In this document: piece after piece, positions 1 through 11,300 of the stretch
Position numbering within the stretch: position 1 is the first letter of the stretch
How the letters are laid out: each line of letters begins with the position of its first letter
Origin: Girardinichthys multiradiatus
Taxonomy: Eukaryota > Chordata > Actinopteri > Cyprinodontiformes > Goodeidae
DNA length: 64,000 nucleotides
Reading direction: 5' to 3'
Assembly: GCF_021462225.1 (NCBI RefSeq)
Contig: NC_061812.1
Span: forward strand, 37,311,175 to 37,375,174
Notes under the pieces: generated by a model
The model's input: the letters and a program-made list of their open reading frames with translations, nothing else
Database searches by the model: none
Told to the model about the DNA's origin: nothing
Translations under genes and position numbers: made by a program

Positions 1-640
1 CTTGTAATTACTAGTCACTTGTTTGTCCAAAAACCTCTTACAGCCTTTAAATTAAACATTAACTTACCAAAAAGTATATAATTGTAAATATAATCTGAGA
101 TCTCTGAAAACCTTAGTGACCCTGCATCAAACACCGTCTGTCTACCGCTTGGCGGCCGCACCTGCGTGCAGTTTCAGGCACATTAACGAGACTGTCTGCT
201 GCCCAGCAGACTGGAGCAACTGAGCTGTCCAAGCTTCTGCAGTTAGAGTCAGTTTGTCAAGGTGATGTTTTAACACACAACAGCAAAGGCAATTTAAGTT
301 TGCAATGAATGAAATGTCTGCTTAAGTGACCAATTTTCAGAGTGTAATACGTTTATTAATCGTTTGACAACAGTGACTCACTCGTGTATGATTTGTAAGA
401 TCGTTCACATATTTCAATTGTTCGTTTAACAGTTCATGAAAAGTTTAGCTATGTTTGCTTTTTTAGGGGCTGCAGTTTCACTGTCAGCTCTATATGATCA
501 ATTTCACAGCAATGAGGCCCAATTAAACCATGTTACATCCGTTCGGTCAGATCGGGAAAATAATAAATTGGCTGCCATAAGAATAAGATTTCTAAATACT
601 ATAACTTGTTGTGTGACCTGTGTCAAATGTGATCATTTCT
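1..640. other. Unassigned left-edge sequence
   Basis: I recognise no gene, RNA or repeat here. A 76-codon open frame at 436-666 has no recognisable domain and is at chance length for this composition. A GC-richer patch near 145-240 has no assignable motif. Confidence 0.5.
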
Positions 641-648
641 GGTTTCAT

Positions 649-1066
649 TTTAGCAGATCGCAATGAAAAGGAAATTTTAAAGTGGAGACAAAAAGGTGGT
701 AAAGTAAGGAATGAGAAGGAAGAAGAGACTTCGAGATTTGACAAAGGAAGAATGTTAGAGAGACCAGGAGGGTCACAGGTGAAGGAGGCCACAGAGAGTG
801 CAACAGGTGAAGAAATTAGTGAAGATAAGGAAAATGATGTTAGCGTAAGCGGTGAAGGTGAGAAGATTTCAGAGTCTGAGAAAGAAGACAGTGCAGTTCT
901 TGCAGCAACTTCAGGAGACAAATTACAAGCCACTGAGTGGCTGAAGTTGGGCCGTTCCTTGCCCGATGTGCTCGTAAGAAAAGAGGATCGAAAGAAAATG
1001 CCTTTAATTACTTTATTAAGGAAAAGTAAACAACTTAGAGTAACGTGTCCCAAAAATCCGACTTAA
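649..1066 (+). pseudogene. Charged open frame, possibly the start of a degenerate hAT/ZMYM-like transposase gene
   Basis: An open frame runs from about 620 to 1066. An acceptor-like TTTTAGCAG precedes 658. The translation is rich in K, E and S, with the segment GGKVRNEKEEETSR near its start. In another frame the DNA around 664-690 reads MKRKF followed, after a frame break, by a GDKK-like string. Fish ZMYM1-like hAT elements often begin with a basic MKRKF-K-SG leader, so a decayed hAT coding start is one explanation. The evidence is weak: no zinc finger or catalytic motif is visible. It could also be a host exon or a chance frame. Confidence 0.25.
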
Positions 1067-1690
1067 CGAACATATATCGCAACAATCTCAACTGATAGTG
1101 GTCAACAAAAAAATACAGCGGCCCACACACCCACTCTCCTGCCTTGACACTCCGACAGGTGGGTTAATATGCCCAATCACCAAATCTCTGCCCATATTTA
1201 GTTGACCTACATATTGATAAACAGTAACAAAAGTAACAATTATAATCCAAACAATTAAATATCTAATAAATTACCTTAATTTCATTTATGGCTCCTACAG
1301 CAGTGATAAGGAGAGAATTGGAAAGCACAGAGTCAGAGAATCCAGCCTATCCAGCTGGACCACCTGATATGGATTTATTCTCGGTATAAATTCCAGTGCA
1401 GAGATATTAATGTCTACAGTTGAGTTATGAAGTTAGATAGTCCAGGGTTTAGATATGTCAATTTATGTTATAATTTTATGTTACAATAAAATACAGTGCA
1501 GAAACGCAATGCAAAATTGTATTAGATTCTTATTGTGACGTTATATTATTTTAGAACAATGAACTTCAATGAAGAGTTCCAGCATTGCCACCCTGTCTAA
1601 ACATTTTGCGCCTCCTTTGTCCCCGCATGTAAAATTTTCTAGATCCGTCACTGTAATGCCCCGCTTAGGGACAATCACAGTGAAAAATAA
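1067..1690. other. AT-rich spacer with no assigned feature
   Basis: There are no open frames of note. A short segment at 1290-1390 is flanked by a CCTACAG acceptor-like sequence and is rich in S, E and P when translated. I cannot assign it. It may belong with the 649-1066 relic. Confidence 0.35.
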
Positions 1691-1699
1691 TTCAGTTGG

Positions 1700-4600
1700 T
1701 GTCACAAATTTTTAGAATTGCGCCGCTCAAGGTGGCAGGAGGTTGGAGTAGCTCTGTTACTTTTGATTCTGTTACTTTTGATTCTGATTTATTCTTTTTT
1801 GGGAACTATTCCTCTTGTGGTGGATACAGTTGATTTTTTTTGGATGACTGTCCACTCCAGTGTCGGATGCTGTGCAGCTTGGAGGATTTTTCTTAATACT
1901 TTCTTTTTTTGGACATTTGTTATGATGCATTGCCATGGCAACGGGGTTGTTTCTTACAACCGGGAGCAGCTGATTAATATCTCAAAAGCTCAAATAATAC
2001 TTCAGCTACAACCCCAAATCCCTGATGAGTTGAAAAGGAGACGCCGTGGATGCAGAGCAGGAGCTAAGAGAAGAGAGAGAAGGAGGAAGTTCAAACCATC
2101 TCTTCCGTCGATTTTGATGGGCAATGTGAAATCGTTGGGAAACAAGTTGGATGAACTCCAAGCCCTACAAAGGACCCAGCCAGAGTACCGGGCATGCAGT
2201 ATCATGTGTTTAACTGAGACATGGCTGCAGGATCATATCCCTGACTCTAGCGTCTCTCTGCCGGGCTTTTTAACCATACGAGGAGACAGAGATTTAAAGA
2301 GGAGCGGCAAATGTAAAGGAGGTGGACTGGCAGTACTTGTGAACAACAGATGGTGTAATCCAGGACATGTTACTGTGAAGTGTCATCTCTGCAGTCCGGA
2401 TATTGAACTGTTGGCAGTAAGTTTTCGTCCATATTCTTTACCCAGAGAGTTCACCAGTGTTATTTTGGCAACAGTTTAGGTTCCACCTTCTGCTGTTGCT
2501 GACACTGCATGTGATGCCATCAGCTCAGTTGTTGCTAAGCTACAGACACAAAACCCCAATGCTTTTGTGGCAATTTCTGGTGATTTTAACCATGCTTCAC
2601 TCTCTGCTACACTTCCAACATTTCAACAATTTGTCAGCTGCTCTACCAGAGAAAATAAAACATTGGATTTGTTTTATGCAAATGTCAAGGACTCATACAT
2701 CTCTACAGCAAGACCTCCTCTAGGCAAATCAGATCACAATCTTGTTTTTCTCTGCTCGAAATATAAGCCACTTGTTCAGAGGCAACCTGTAATAAAGAGG
2801 ACTGTGAGAAAATGGTCACAGGAAGCTGAAGAAGCTCTGCAAGGTTGCTTTGAGGCTACAGACTGGGACGCACTGTGCCAGCCACATGGAGAGGACATCA
2901 ATGCCATGACTGAGTGTGTAACCGACTTTATAAACTTCTGTGTGGATAACATCATCCCCACCAGAACCGTGAGATGCTTCCCCAATAACAAACCTTGGAT
3001 CACCAACGACCTGAAGGACCTGCTTAACAAGAAAAAAAGAGCCTTCAGAGAGGGAGACAGAGAATTATTGAGGATTATACAGAAGCAACTTAAAGTCAAG
3101 ATAAGAGACAGCAAGGAGGTGTACAAGAAGAAGCTGGAGAGCAAGCTCCAGCAAAACAATATCAGAGATGTGTGGACAGGGATGAAGAAGATCACAGGCT
3201 TCAAGCAGAAGGATGATCAGACCAATGGAGGTCTGGACAGAGCCAATGAACTGAATACATTCTTCAATAGGTTCAGTTCAGAAACAAGCTTCGCATCCTC
3301 CTCTCCTGCTCACAGCCAAACAGACATTCCATCTTCCTTTGACCCGCAGGACCCACAGCTGTCCAGTAACACCTCACATTTTTTATCTTCCACCTCAGCC
3401 CTAGGCCCTTCTGCTTCTACATGTTTGCCTTCAACTATATCAGAAGATGCTGATGCTTCCTTTGCTTCCCCCTTCCACCTGTGTGTCTCAAGAAGTCAGG
3501 TGAAGAGACAACTGGAGAGACTGAATAGGAATAAGGCTGGAGGTCCAGATCATGTCAGCCCTAGAGTCCTGAAGGTCTGTGCAGAGCAGCTCTGTGGGAT
3601 TCTGTAGCACCTCTTCAACCTTAGCCTGGCCCAGAAGAAGGTTCCGGTGTTGTGGAAGACCTCCTGTCTTATTACAGTACCAAAGAAAACTCACCCATCA
3701 GTCCTCAATGACTATAGACCTGTTGCCCTGACATCTCACATCATGAAGGTCCTAGAGAGACTCCTGTTGGCCCACCTGAGTAAGCAAACAGTAAACCATC
3801 AGGACCCACTTCAGTTTGCTTATCGCTGTGGAGTTGGAGTTGAAGATGCCATCATACACCTGCTTCAACAAACCCACTGTCAGCTGGACAAAGCCAGTAG
3901 CACTGTGAGGATCATGTTCTTAGATTTATCCAGTGCATTTAATACAATCCAACCTGATTTGCTTTGTCAGAAACTCCAGAAGACTCAGGTGGAGGCCTCA
4001 ACAATCTCCTGGATCAAAGACTACCTGACAAACAGACCACAGTTTGTGAGACTGAAGGGTTATGAGTCTAACCAGGTAGTCAGCAGCACAGGAGAACCAC
4101 AGGAGACTGTACTCTCACCATTCCTTTTCACTCTGTACACCTCAGACTTCCAGTACAAGACAGACTCCTGTCATCTGCAGAAATACTCGGATGATTCTGC
4201 AGTCGTGGGGTGGATCAGAGATGGACAAGAAGCTGAGTACAGGATGGTGGTGGACCGCTTTGTGGCATGGTGTGGAAACAATCATCTCATTTTGAACGTG
4301 ACTAAAACAAAGGAGATGATTGTAGATTTTAAGAGAAACAGGAATAAGTCAAACACTATTTCTATCATGGGAGAAGGTGGAGGTGGTGGAGGAGTATAAA
4401 TACCTCGGTGTTCACCTGACAACAGACTAGAGTGGAGATGCAACTGTGAAGCCATCTACAAGAAGGGACAGAGCAGACTGTACTTCTTGAGGAAGCTTAG
4501 GTCCTTTGGTGTTTGCAGCAAGATGCTGCATATCTTCTATAAGTCTGTTGTGGAGAGTGTGATCTCTTCTGCCATCATCTGCTGGGGAAGCAGCATCAGA

Positions 4601-4945
4601 GCCAGGGACTTAAAAAAGCTCAACAAGCTGATAAAAAAGGCTGGCTCTGTTCTGGGGACTCCTCTGGAACCTCTGGAGATCATTGTGGAAAGATGGATTC
4701 TTCATAAAATGAAGAACATTATGGAGAACCCCGAGCATCCTCTTCATGAGACTGTCCTACAACAACAGAGTGTGTTTAGTCAGAGGCTTCTTCAGATCTG
4801 CTGTAAGAGGGAGTGCTACAGGAGATCCTTCCTGCCCACAGCCATCAGCATCTACAACGGCTCTTTGAGGAAACCTTCATAATATGAGCTACAACAACAT
4901 TTAATTTCCCTTTGGGATTAATAAAGTATTTTTGAATTGAATTGA
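1700..4945 (+). mobile_element. Near full-length CR1/Rex1/L2-group LINE with endonuclease and reverse transcriptase, inactivated
   Basis: This is a non-LTR retrotransposon read in one dominant frame. The apurinic endonuclease begins near 2100 (GNVKSLGNKLDEL), contains LTETWLQD near 2210, and ends with an SDH motif at 2729-2737. The reverse transcriptase runs from about 3535 to 4400: FLDLSSAFNTI near 3920, a catalytic YSDD at 4184-4195 (usual form F/YADD), and the downstream LNVTKTKEMIVDF block. The lesions are an in-frame TAG at 2477-2479, an in-frame TAG at 3605-3607, and frame changes around 4385-4480. Removing them leaves one continuous reading, so the copy looks fairly recent. The 3' end has a short AATAAAGTAT tail followed by GAATT-type repeats at about 4930-4945, as in many fish CR1/Rex1-like elements. 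The exact clade and 5' boundary are not resolved. Confidence 0.88.
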
Positions 4946-5123
4946 AATTTTCCAAATTTAAATTATAACACTTGAAGGCGAGGGTACAGATTGAGAAATA
5001 TTGCATAAAACTTAAAATAAAAATCCTTGTACGACACTTTAATGCGATGAAAATGTAAGTTCGTCTCTTTTCTGTGTGACAAAGTATCGTTTAGTGCAAA
5101 CCGCAGTAGAAATGGGACGGGAA

Positions 5124-5134
5124 GAAACGAAACT
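5124..5134 (+). promoter_or_regulatory. ISRE 1 (interferon-stimulated response element)
   Basis: GAAACGAAACT matches the GAAANNGAAA consensus bound by ISGF3 and IRF factors. It lies 258 bp upstream of the Mx start codon, where teleost Mx promoters carry ISREs. Interferon-driven transcription is inferred from the motif and the gene. Confidence 0.8.
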
Positions 5135-5229
5135 CAAACCATGAATGAAAACCATAACACACATTAAATACCTCATCGTTACTTTGAAGGACACTCCCTT
5201 TAGGTCCGCTGCGATGCTTCGCGATGCCG

Positions 5230-5241
5230 GGAAACGAAACC
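5230..5241 (+). promoter_or_regulatory. ISRE 2
   Basis: GGAAACGAAACC contains a second GAAANNGAAA core in the same orientation, 107 bp downstream of the first and 150 bp before the start codon. Paired ISREs are common in strongly interferon-inducible fish Mx promoters. Confidence 0.75.
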
Positions 5242-5391
5242 TAACTTGATGCTCCGAAAAATATCCCTAACAGTTGTTTCTTGTCCAGTAGCTCTCGGTG
5301 GTTCAGACTGGCTGCACACGGCATACCTCTCTATATCACCGTCTTTTCTGTTTGCATGTATCTTGTTTCACAGACGACAACATCAGAGGCA

Positions 5392-8300
5392 ATGAATACA
5401 CTGAACCAGCAGTATGAGGAGAAGGTGCGTCCCTGCATCGACCTGATCGACTCCCTTCGCTCCCTGGGAGTGGAGAAGGACTTGGCCCTGCCTGCCATCG
5501 CCGTGATAGGAGACCAGAGCTCGGGGAAGAGCTCGGTGCTGGAGGCGCTGTCAGGGGTGGCTCTGCCAAGAGGAAGCGGTGGGTGAAGTTAATTCATGCC
5601 TTTGGCCAAAATAAAACTGTAGATTTTAACGTAATGTGAAAATGATTATTTTATGCAAATTCGTCACGATTATAAACTTTACTACAATTTTTTAAAGTTT
5701 TAAAAATGTTGTTAGCGTTGTATGATTGCCTAAGTCAGTTGTTCCCAAAGTGGGAACGACTACAAGAATGTAGACACCTGTAATGCTAATTAATGGACAC
5801 ACCTTGATTTAAAATGTCCCTGAAAACATTATTTTCAAGGGCACCATCATTTTTGTCCAGGCCTGTTTCATGAGTTTATTTTTAAAAATAATTATGTTGA
5901 AGCATGTTTGAAAAGCAATGTCTGACTTCCATTTGTTCATTTTCATAGAATTTTTATTCATTATTACCTTTGTCAGATTCAAGTTATTTCTGTGACCATT
6001 GTGGGTTTTTCTTTCATTAACCGAGGGGTACCAACAATTTTGTCCATGTGTGTAAGTCTCCTTCAGTTCCTGCACTTTCTTCTCTTCAATACGATTGCTT
6101 GTTGCAGTTTTAAAAGAATTTTTAGCAGTAAAACTGGATAAACAGCAACAGGTCCCTCCATTTTTGATGTCACAGTTATGGCGCAGAGGGGCAAGTCGAT
6201 GATGTAACCCCTACTGTCCCAATTCTCCAATTTTGCACGAGTGTTACCTGCGCACTTGAACCCTTACATGGACTTCTACAAAGTACACACTTCATTGAGG
6301 GGCGTAGTGTGGGTATTGGGACAGGGCCATTCTGATACTGTTATGGCTTGCGAGATATAGGACCCCAGAATGCAGACGAGCAGGCAGCGTGATGGTAAGT
6401 GCAAAAATGATTTAATAAAAAACAAAAACTCACTCTCAGAAGAGGCAGAAACAAAACAATAAACGGACAGGTAGGACAGGCTTGGCATGAACCACAAAGC
6501 AAGACAAGAGCATGATTTAAGAACAAGACATGATATGAGAAATGTTTCCGCCATGAACAACTGAACAGGAGTGAATATATGGAGAGTATACCAGGTGGAG
6601 CTAGGCGACAGATTAGTTTGGAGCAGGTGAACCGGATAAAGATAATTAACAGACAGAATAGAACGTGGCTGGAGCAAGAACAGAGACTCTTGAATACAAA
6701 CAAAAACTAAAACATGACCAGAACCAAAAACCGAACTTGACAAAACATGAACAAGACTAAAACATGACCAGAAAAATAATAAACAGAAGCATAATTCAAA
6801 AACTGTGAGAGAAATAAGAAAAACCCAGAAACCAAAAACCAAACAACCCCAAATCATAACAGATACACTGCTTGGAGCAATGTGTTACATATAAAACAAT
6901 TCAATATGTAGACTTTTTTCCACCCAGCAGTTTATTGTGTGACACCGCGTACGTGGTCGTAAAAGTCAGGCGGACATCCGCCTGACTTTTCAGTCTGTCC
7001 GTGGAGTCAAGTAGGGTATGCCCGGCTATGCTTTGCCCTTAACTCATAGGCCAAAAAAATATTGCTGCTCTTTAAAAAACAGCCATTAAAGGGCTAACCC
7101 AGCCTATCGTTGATGGTTGATAAATTCGTAAAATTAAAAATAGATAAATTCGACCAACCTTACTCGCTATCTAGAGGCAAAGTTATGAAACCACTGTCTG
7201 CGGATCCTACGGTTCTTTAATCTCAGACTAAACTGTTTGCCCAATCATAAAGTATAAAATACTAAACTCCCATTAATTAGGTCAGTCAGTCAGTCATTTT
7301 CTACCGCTTATTCCATAGTGGGTCATGGGGGAGCTGGTGCCTATCTCCAGCAGTCTATGGGCAAAAGGCAGGGTACACCCTGGACAGGTCGCCAGTCCAT
7401 CGCAGGCCAATACACAAACATCCATGCACACACTCATACACCTAAGAGCAATTTTGAGTGACCAATTAACCTAACAGGCATGTCTTTGGACTGTGGGAGG
7501 AAGCCAGAGTACCCGGTGAGAACCCATGCATGCACAGGGAGAACATGCAAACTCCATGCAGAACGACCCCCAGCTGGGAATTGAACCCAGGACCTTCTTG
7601 CTGCAAGGCAACAGTGCTACCAACTGCGCCACCATGCAACCCGTTAATTAGGTTTAAACAGATTTAATGCTTTAAGGCAGAAAAATAGTACATCAGTACC
7701 AAGACCTTCAGTTCCTCCTCCAGCAGATGAAGAAAGTTGAAGAACCCCGAACAAAGGAAAACCCAACATTATATACTCTAGGCTCTGCCCTGTCACATAG
7801 GGCAGAGTTCAGCCTTTTGTGTATCAGTAGATAATATGTGTAGTCAGAATCACCTGGATGTGGTGCATTATCATTATTATGTGTCCTTATCTGTGTACGT
7901 GCAGCTGCAAGACAGAGATAGGCCTAGTAACAATCTAACAGTAATGACACGTTTCTTTGAATTGAGAGATGAACATAAGATTTTCTTCAGTGATCATCAA
8001 TTTCAACTGTCCAAACATATTTTCTCACCTGAACGAACTAAATCTAGGTGTTTTCAAGGGGTTTCAACAGCCACATTTAATGTGCAAGATAAGGTTGAGG
8101 CAATGATAAAGAAGTTAAGCCTCTGGGTAAACTGCATGGACAACAACAAAACAGATGTTTTGTTGTTACTACATGACTTTGTGTGCGCAAATGAAATTAC
8201 ATTGAGTGTGAGTGTGAAATGTGACATTACTGTGCACCTTTGGTGAACTGGTTTCCCTGAATCCGACGGTTCTGATAGTTGTCACCCATTCAGCTCTCTG

Positions 8301-11300
8301 CCTGCGGCTTTACCAAGCACAACATTCTCATTAAAGCTGTGGTGAATTTAGTTAAAAACACAGTATGTTCAATAACTGTTATCACACCAGAAATATAATT
8401 TTCCTCTCTCTCTCTGTATACAAATGGCAAGTGGCCTGCACTTGTATAGCCCTTTATCTTGTCTGAGGACTCCATTCATACACACATCCACATACTGACA
8501 GTGGTAGGCTACGTAGTAGACTGACAGAAGCAGGGCTGACATACAAACGGCACCTCCGGGCTTTCTTACCAGGCGGGTTTTACATGTACCTGAAATTTTA
8601 TGACATCCTAATCTTTTTATTAAAATTATTTATGGTTTACATGTTTGTTTACATAACAATTTAACAGTCCCTTCATCTGTACATTACAGTCAATTTACAT
8701 TGGTTCTCCCTAAACAATATCGAGGATTAAATTGTGAAATATACAAATACGAGCAAAACTTTCTAGAACAGGAGCGTTGGGATGTATATTTGTCGTATAC
8801 AGAACAAAAGGAAAACAGACGGATATGAATGGATACAACCACCTAAAGCTAGACAAAAGATGGTCGAAGTGGTGTAACAAAACTAATCTATCTTTCCCAT
8901 CTTTTCTAGAATATACCCTTTTGTAGTCTTATGGCATAAAAGATTCTTTCCATCGTAAAAATATAAATGATGTCGAACCATTCCTCCATTGAAGGTCTTT
9001 CTCGTTTCAACCATTTCCTTGTTATGACTTTCCTACACACAGCACTTAAAATCTGGAATAATAATTTATCATTGAAAAAGACATATCTTGATGGTAGAGC
9101 TCCTAGGTATAAAGATACAAATTCAAAAGGAACCCTCGTTTGAAATACTTTTTGCAGAATCTCACGGACCTCTTTCCAGAAAGGGAGTAATATTGGACAA
9201 GACCAGAATATGGGAAAATGATTCACCTTGAGACATCCACACTGTCTCCAGCATATCGATGAATTGGTGTGGTGACCCTTTTGGACTGGAGTGGTGAAAT
9301 ATCTAATTAGTGTTTTCCAACAAAACTTTCTCCATACTGTCGAGTTTGATGTTTTCCACTGAATCTCTCAAAGATGTTTCCAATTTTCCTTTTTTATTAC
9401 TAGATTTCCTTCCCTCTCCCATTACTGTTTTACCTGTGTAGAACTCCCTTTCCACTGTTGTAAACCTATATATGGCCTTGCTATAGTATTTTTTTCCTAG
9501 ATTTGAAGCGTATGCATCCATAAATATTTTCAATATATCACTATCCCAGTGTTCTTGTTTAATCTCTGCCTGATTTGCTCAATATGGTGACGAACCTGTA
9601 AGAATCTATAGAAATCAGCATTAATTAAACCAAACTGTCCCGTAAGGCTTTGAAAACAGTTCATCGACCCTTTACACAAAAAATTACAATACGCTGTTAA
9701 ACCACGAGTTTTCCAACCTTTAAATCTTGCATCCATATTTCTGGGGAAAAGGTCTGGATCAAAAAAAGCACCATCTCAATAATTGTATCGCCTCTGTCAA
9801 ATGATTTGTATTTATTACCCTTTTCCATGTCTTAATTGATAGACCAATCCATGGGTTCCCCAGAGTAGTTAATTCATACATCATTCCCTTATCCCCTAAT
9901 GCTCCTTGAATTGGAAACTGCCATTATGGCCCCCTCTATCTCCATCTAGCCCTATACTCTGGATTGCACCAACACTACCAGTCTGAGCTGCGCAGCTGTA
10001 TAATAATCTCTCAAGCACGGTAGCACTACACCACACTCATTCTTTGCCAACTGTAAATTCCGGTATTTAATTCTTGGTCTTCGTCCCTTAAAAAATATAC
10101 CTTGATATGAGTTTATCCCACTCATGGAACTGTTGATCAGGTATATATATTGGAAGGGATTGAATAACCTCGGTGGAATTATCATTTTAACAGATTCAAT
10201 ACGGAAACCAAAGTTGAGAAATGGCACTGAGTCCCATGTTCCTATGTCTTCTCTAATTTTGTTGTTTGGGGGAGACATTAAGTGAGTACAATTTTGCCAA
10301 GTCTTTTGGTATATTGACCCCCAAATACCTCTTGAGGGACTGTAATTAAAACTAAGAATATGTGTTTTTGAAACAAGGATCCTGAAACAACTCCATTAAT
10401 TTTGATTCTAGCCTTAGGGTTATCATATAGAGCCTGTAATGTCTTAACAAATGAATTGTGAAATCTTAACGTTTCCAGGACCCTAAACAAAAAAGACCAA
10501 TTTACACAGTCGACATCCTAATCTTAATCTATAATGTCCTATTTATTGATAGACACACAGTTGCCAGCAACAGCAACTTTGCCTATTCTGTAAACATCTT
10601 CCACAAGATTGAGGAGTGCGTTCATAGTTAGATGAGAAAACCAGAATTGCAGCCTCCACTCTAATTCATCCCAAAGGTTGAGGTCAGGACTCTGTGCAGG
10701 TCAGTCAAGTTTCTCCACAACAAACTCTATACACCCGCAGCCATGGAAGTGATTGGAACACTGGAATTCATTGATTCATTTGGTGGTGTGACGAAATGCT
10801 TGTGGGAAAATAGATCAATGAAGTTTTGTTAATCTGTAATGTGATTTAACCTATGTTAGCCAAACATTCACCAACCCCACTGGAAGTCACGTCAGATGTC
10901 TTTGTTCCCTAATCATTGTCTCATCTTTATTATAGGCATTGTTACAAGATGCCCTCTCGAGCTGAAGATGAAGAGAAGGAAAGAAGGTCAGGAGTGGTAT
11001 GGAAAGATCAGTTACCAAGAACATGAGGAGGAGCTAGATGATCCTGCAACTGTAGAGAAAAAAATCAGAGAAGGTACAACGCTGCATTTTCCATGTATTG
11101 GTAAAAGTATTGAAAGAGTTTCTTTAATTTGTAAGCTTTACTGACCAGAACGTCCACCTTTGTTCCCTCTCTCCAGCACAGGATGAAATGGCTGGAGTCG
11201 GTGTGGGGATTAGCGATGACCTCATCTCTCTGGAAATTGCTTCCCCAGATGTTCCGGACCTGACTCTCATCGACCTTCCTGGCATCGCCAGGGTGGCTGT

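Larger units (their letters stand above)
4946..5391 (+). promoter_or_regulatory. Mx promoter and 5' UTR region
   Basis: This 446-bp interval lies between the LINE tail and the Mx start codon and holds two ISRE motifs (listed separately). I see no convincing TATA box. Teleost Mx genes usually have a noncoding first exon. An acceptor-like pyrimidine run ending in TTTCACAG sits at about 5365-5373, just before the start-codon exon. A short UTR intron is therefore plausible, but its donor cannot be fixed from sequence alone. Confidence 0.55.

Noticed and set aside
5281..5391. In-frame upstream extension of the first Mx coding exon (37 codons)
   Set aside because: It has no ATG and starts only from TTG, and it runs through an acceptor-like TTTCACAG. 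Known Mx proteins begin near [14 protein letters not shown].
6276..6857. 193-codon minus-strand frame with hydrophobic segments
   Set aside because: Lies inside the CTGTTATG-bounded A-rich repeat. Phe/Leu/Cys-rich text is expected from the complement of an A-rich sequence.
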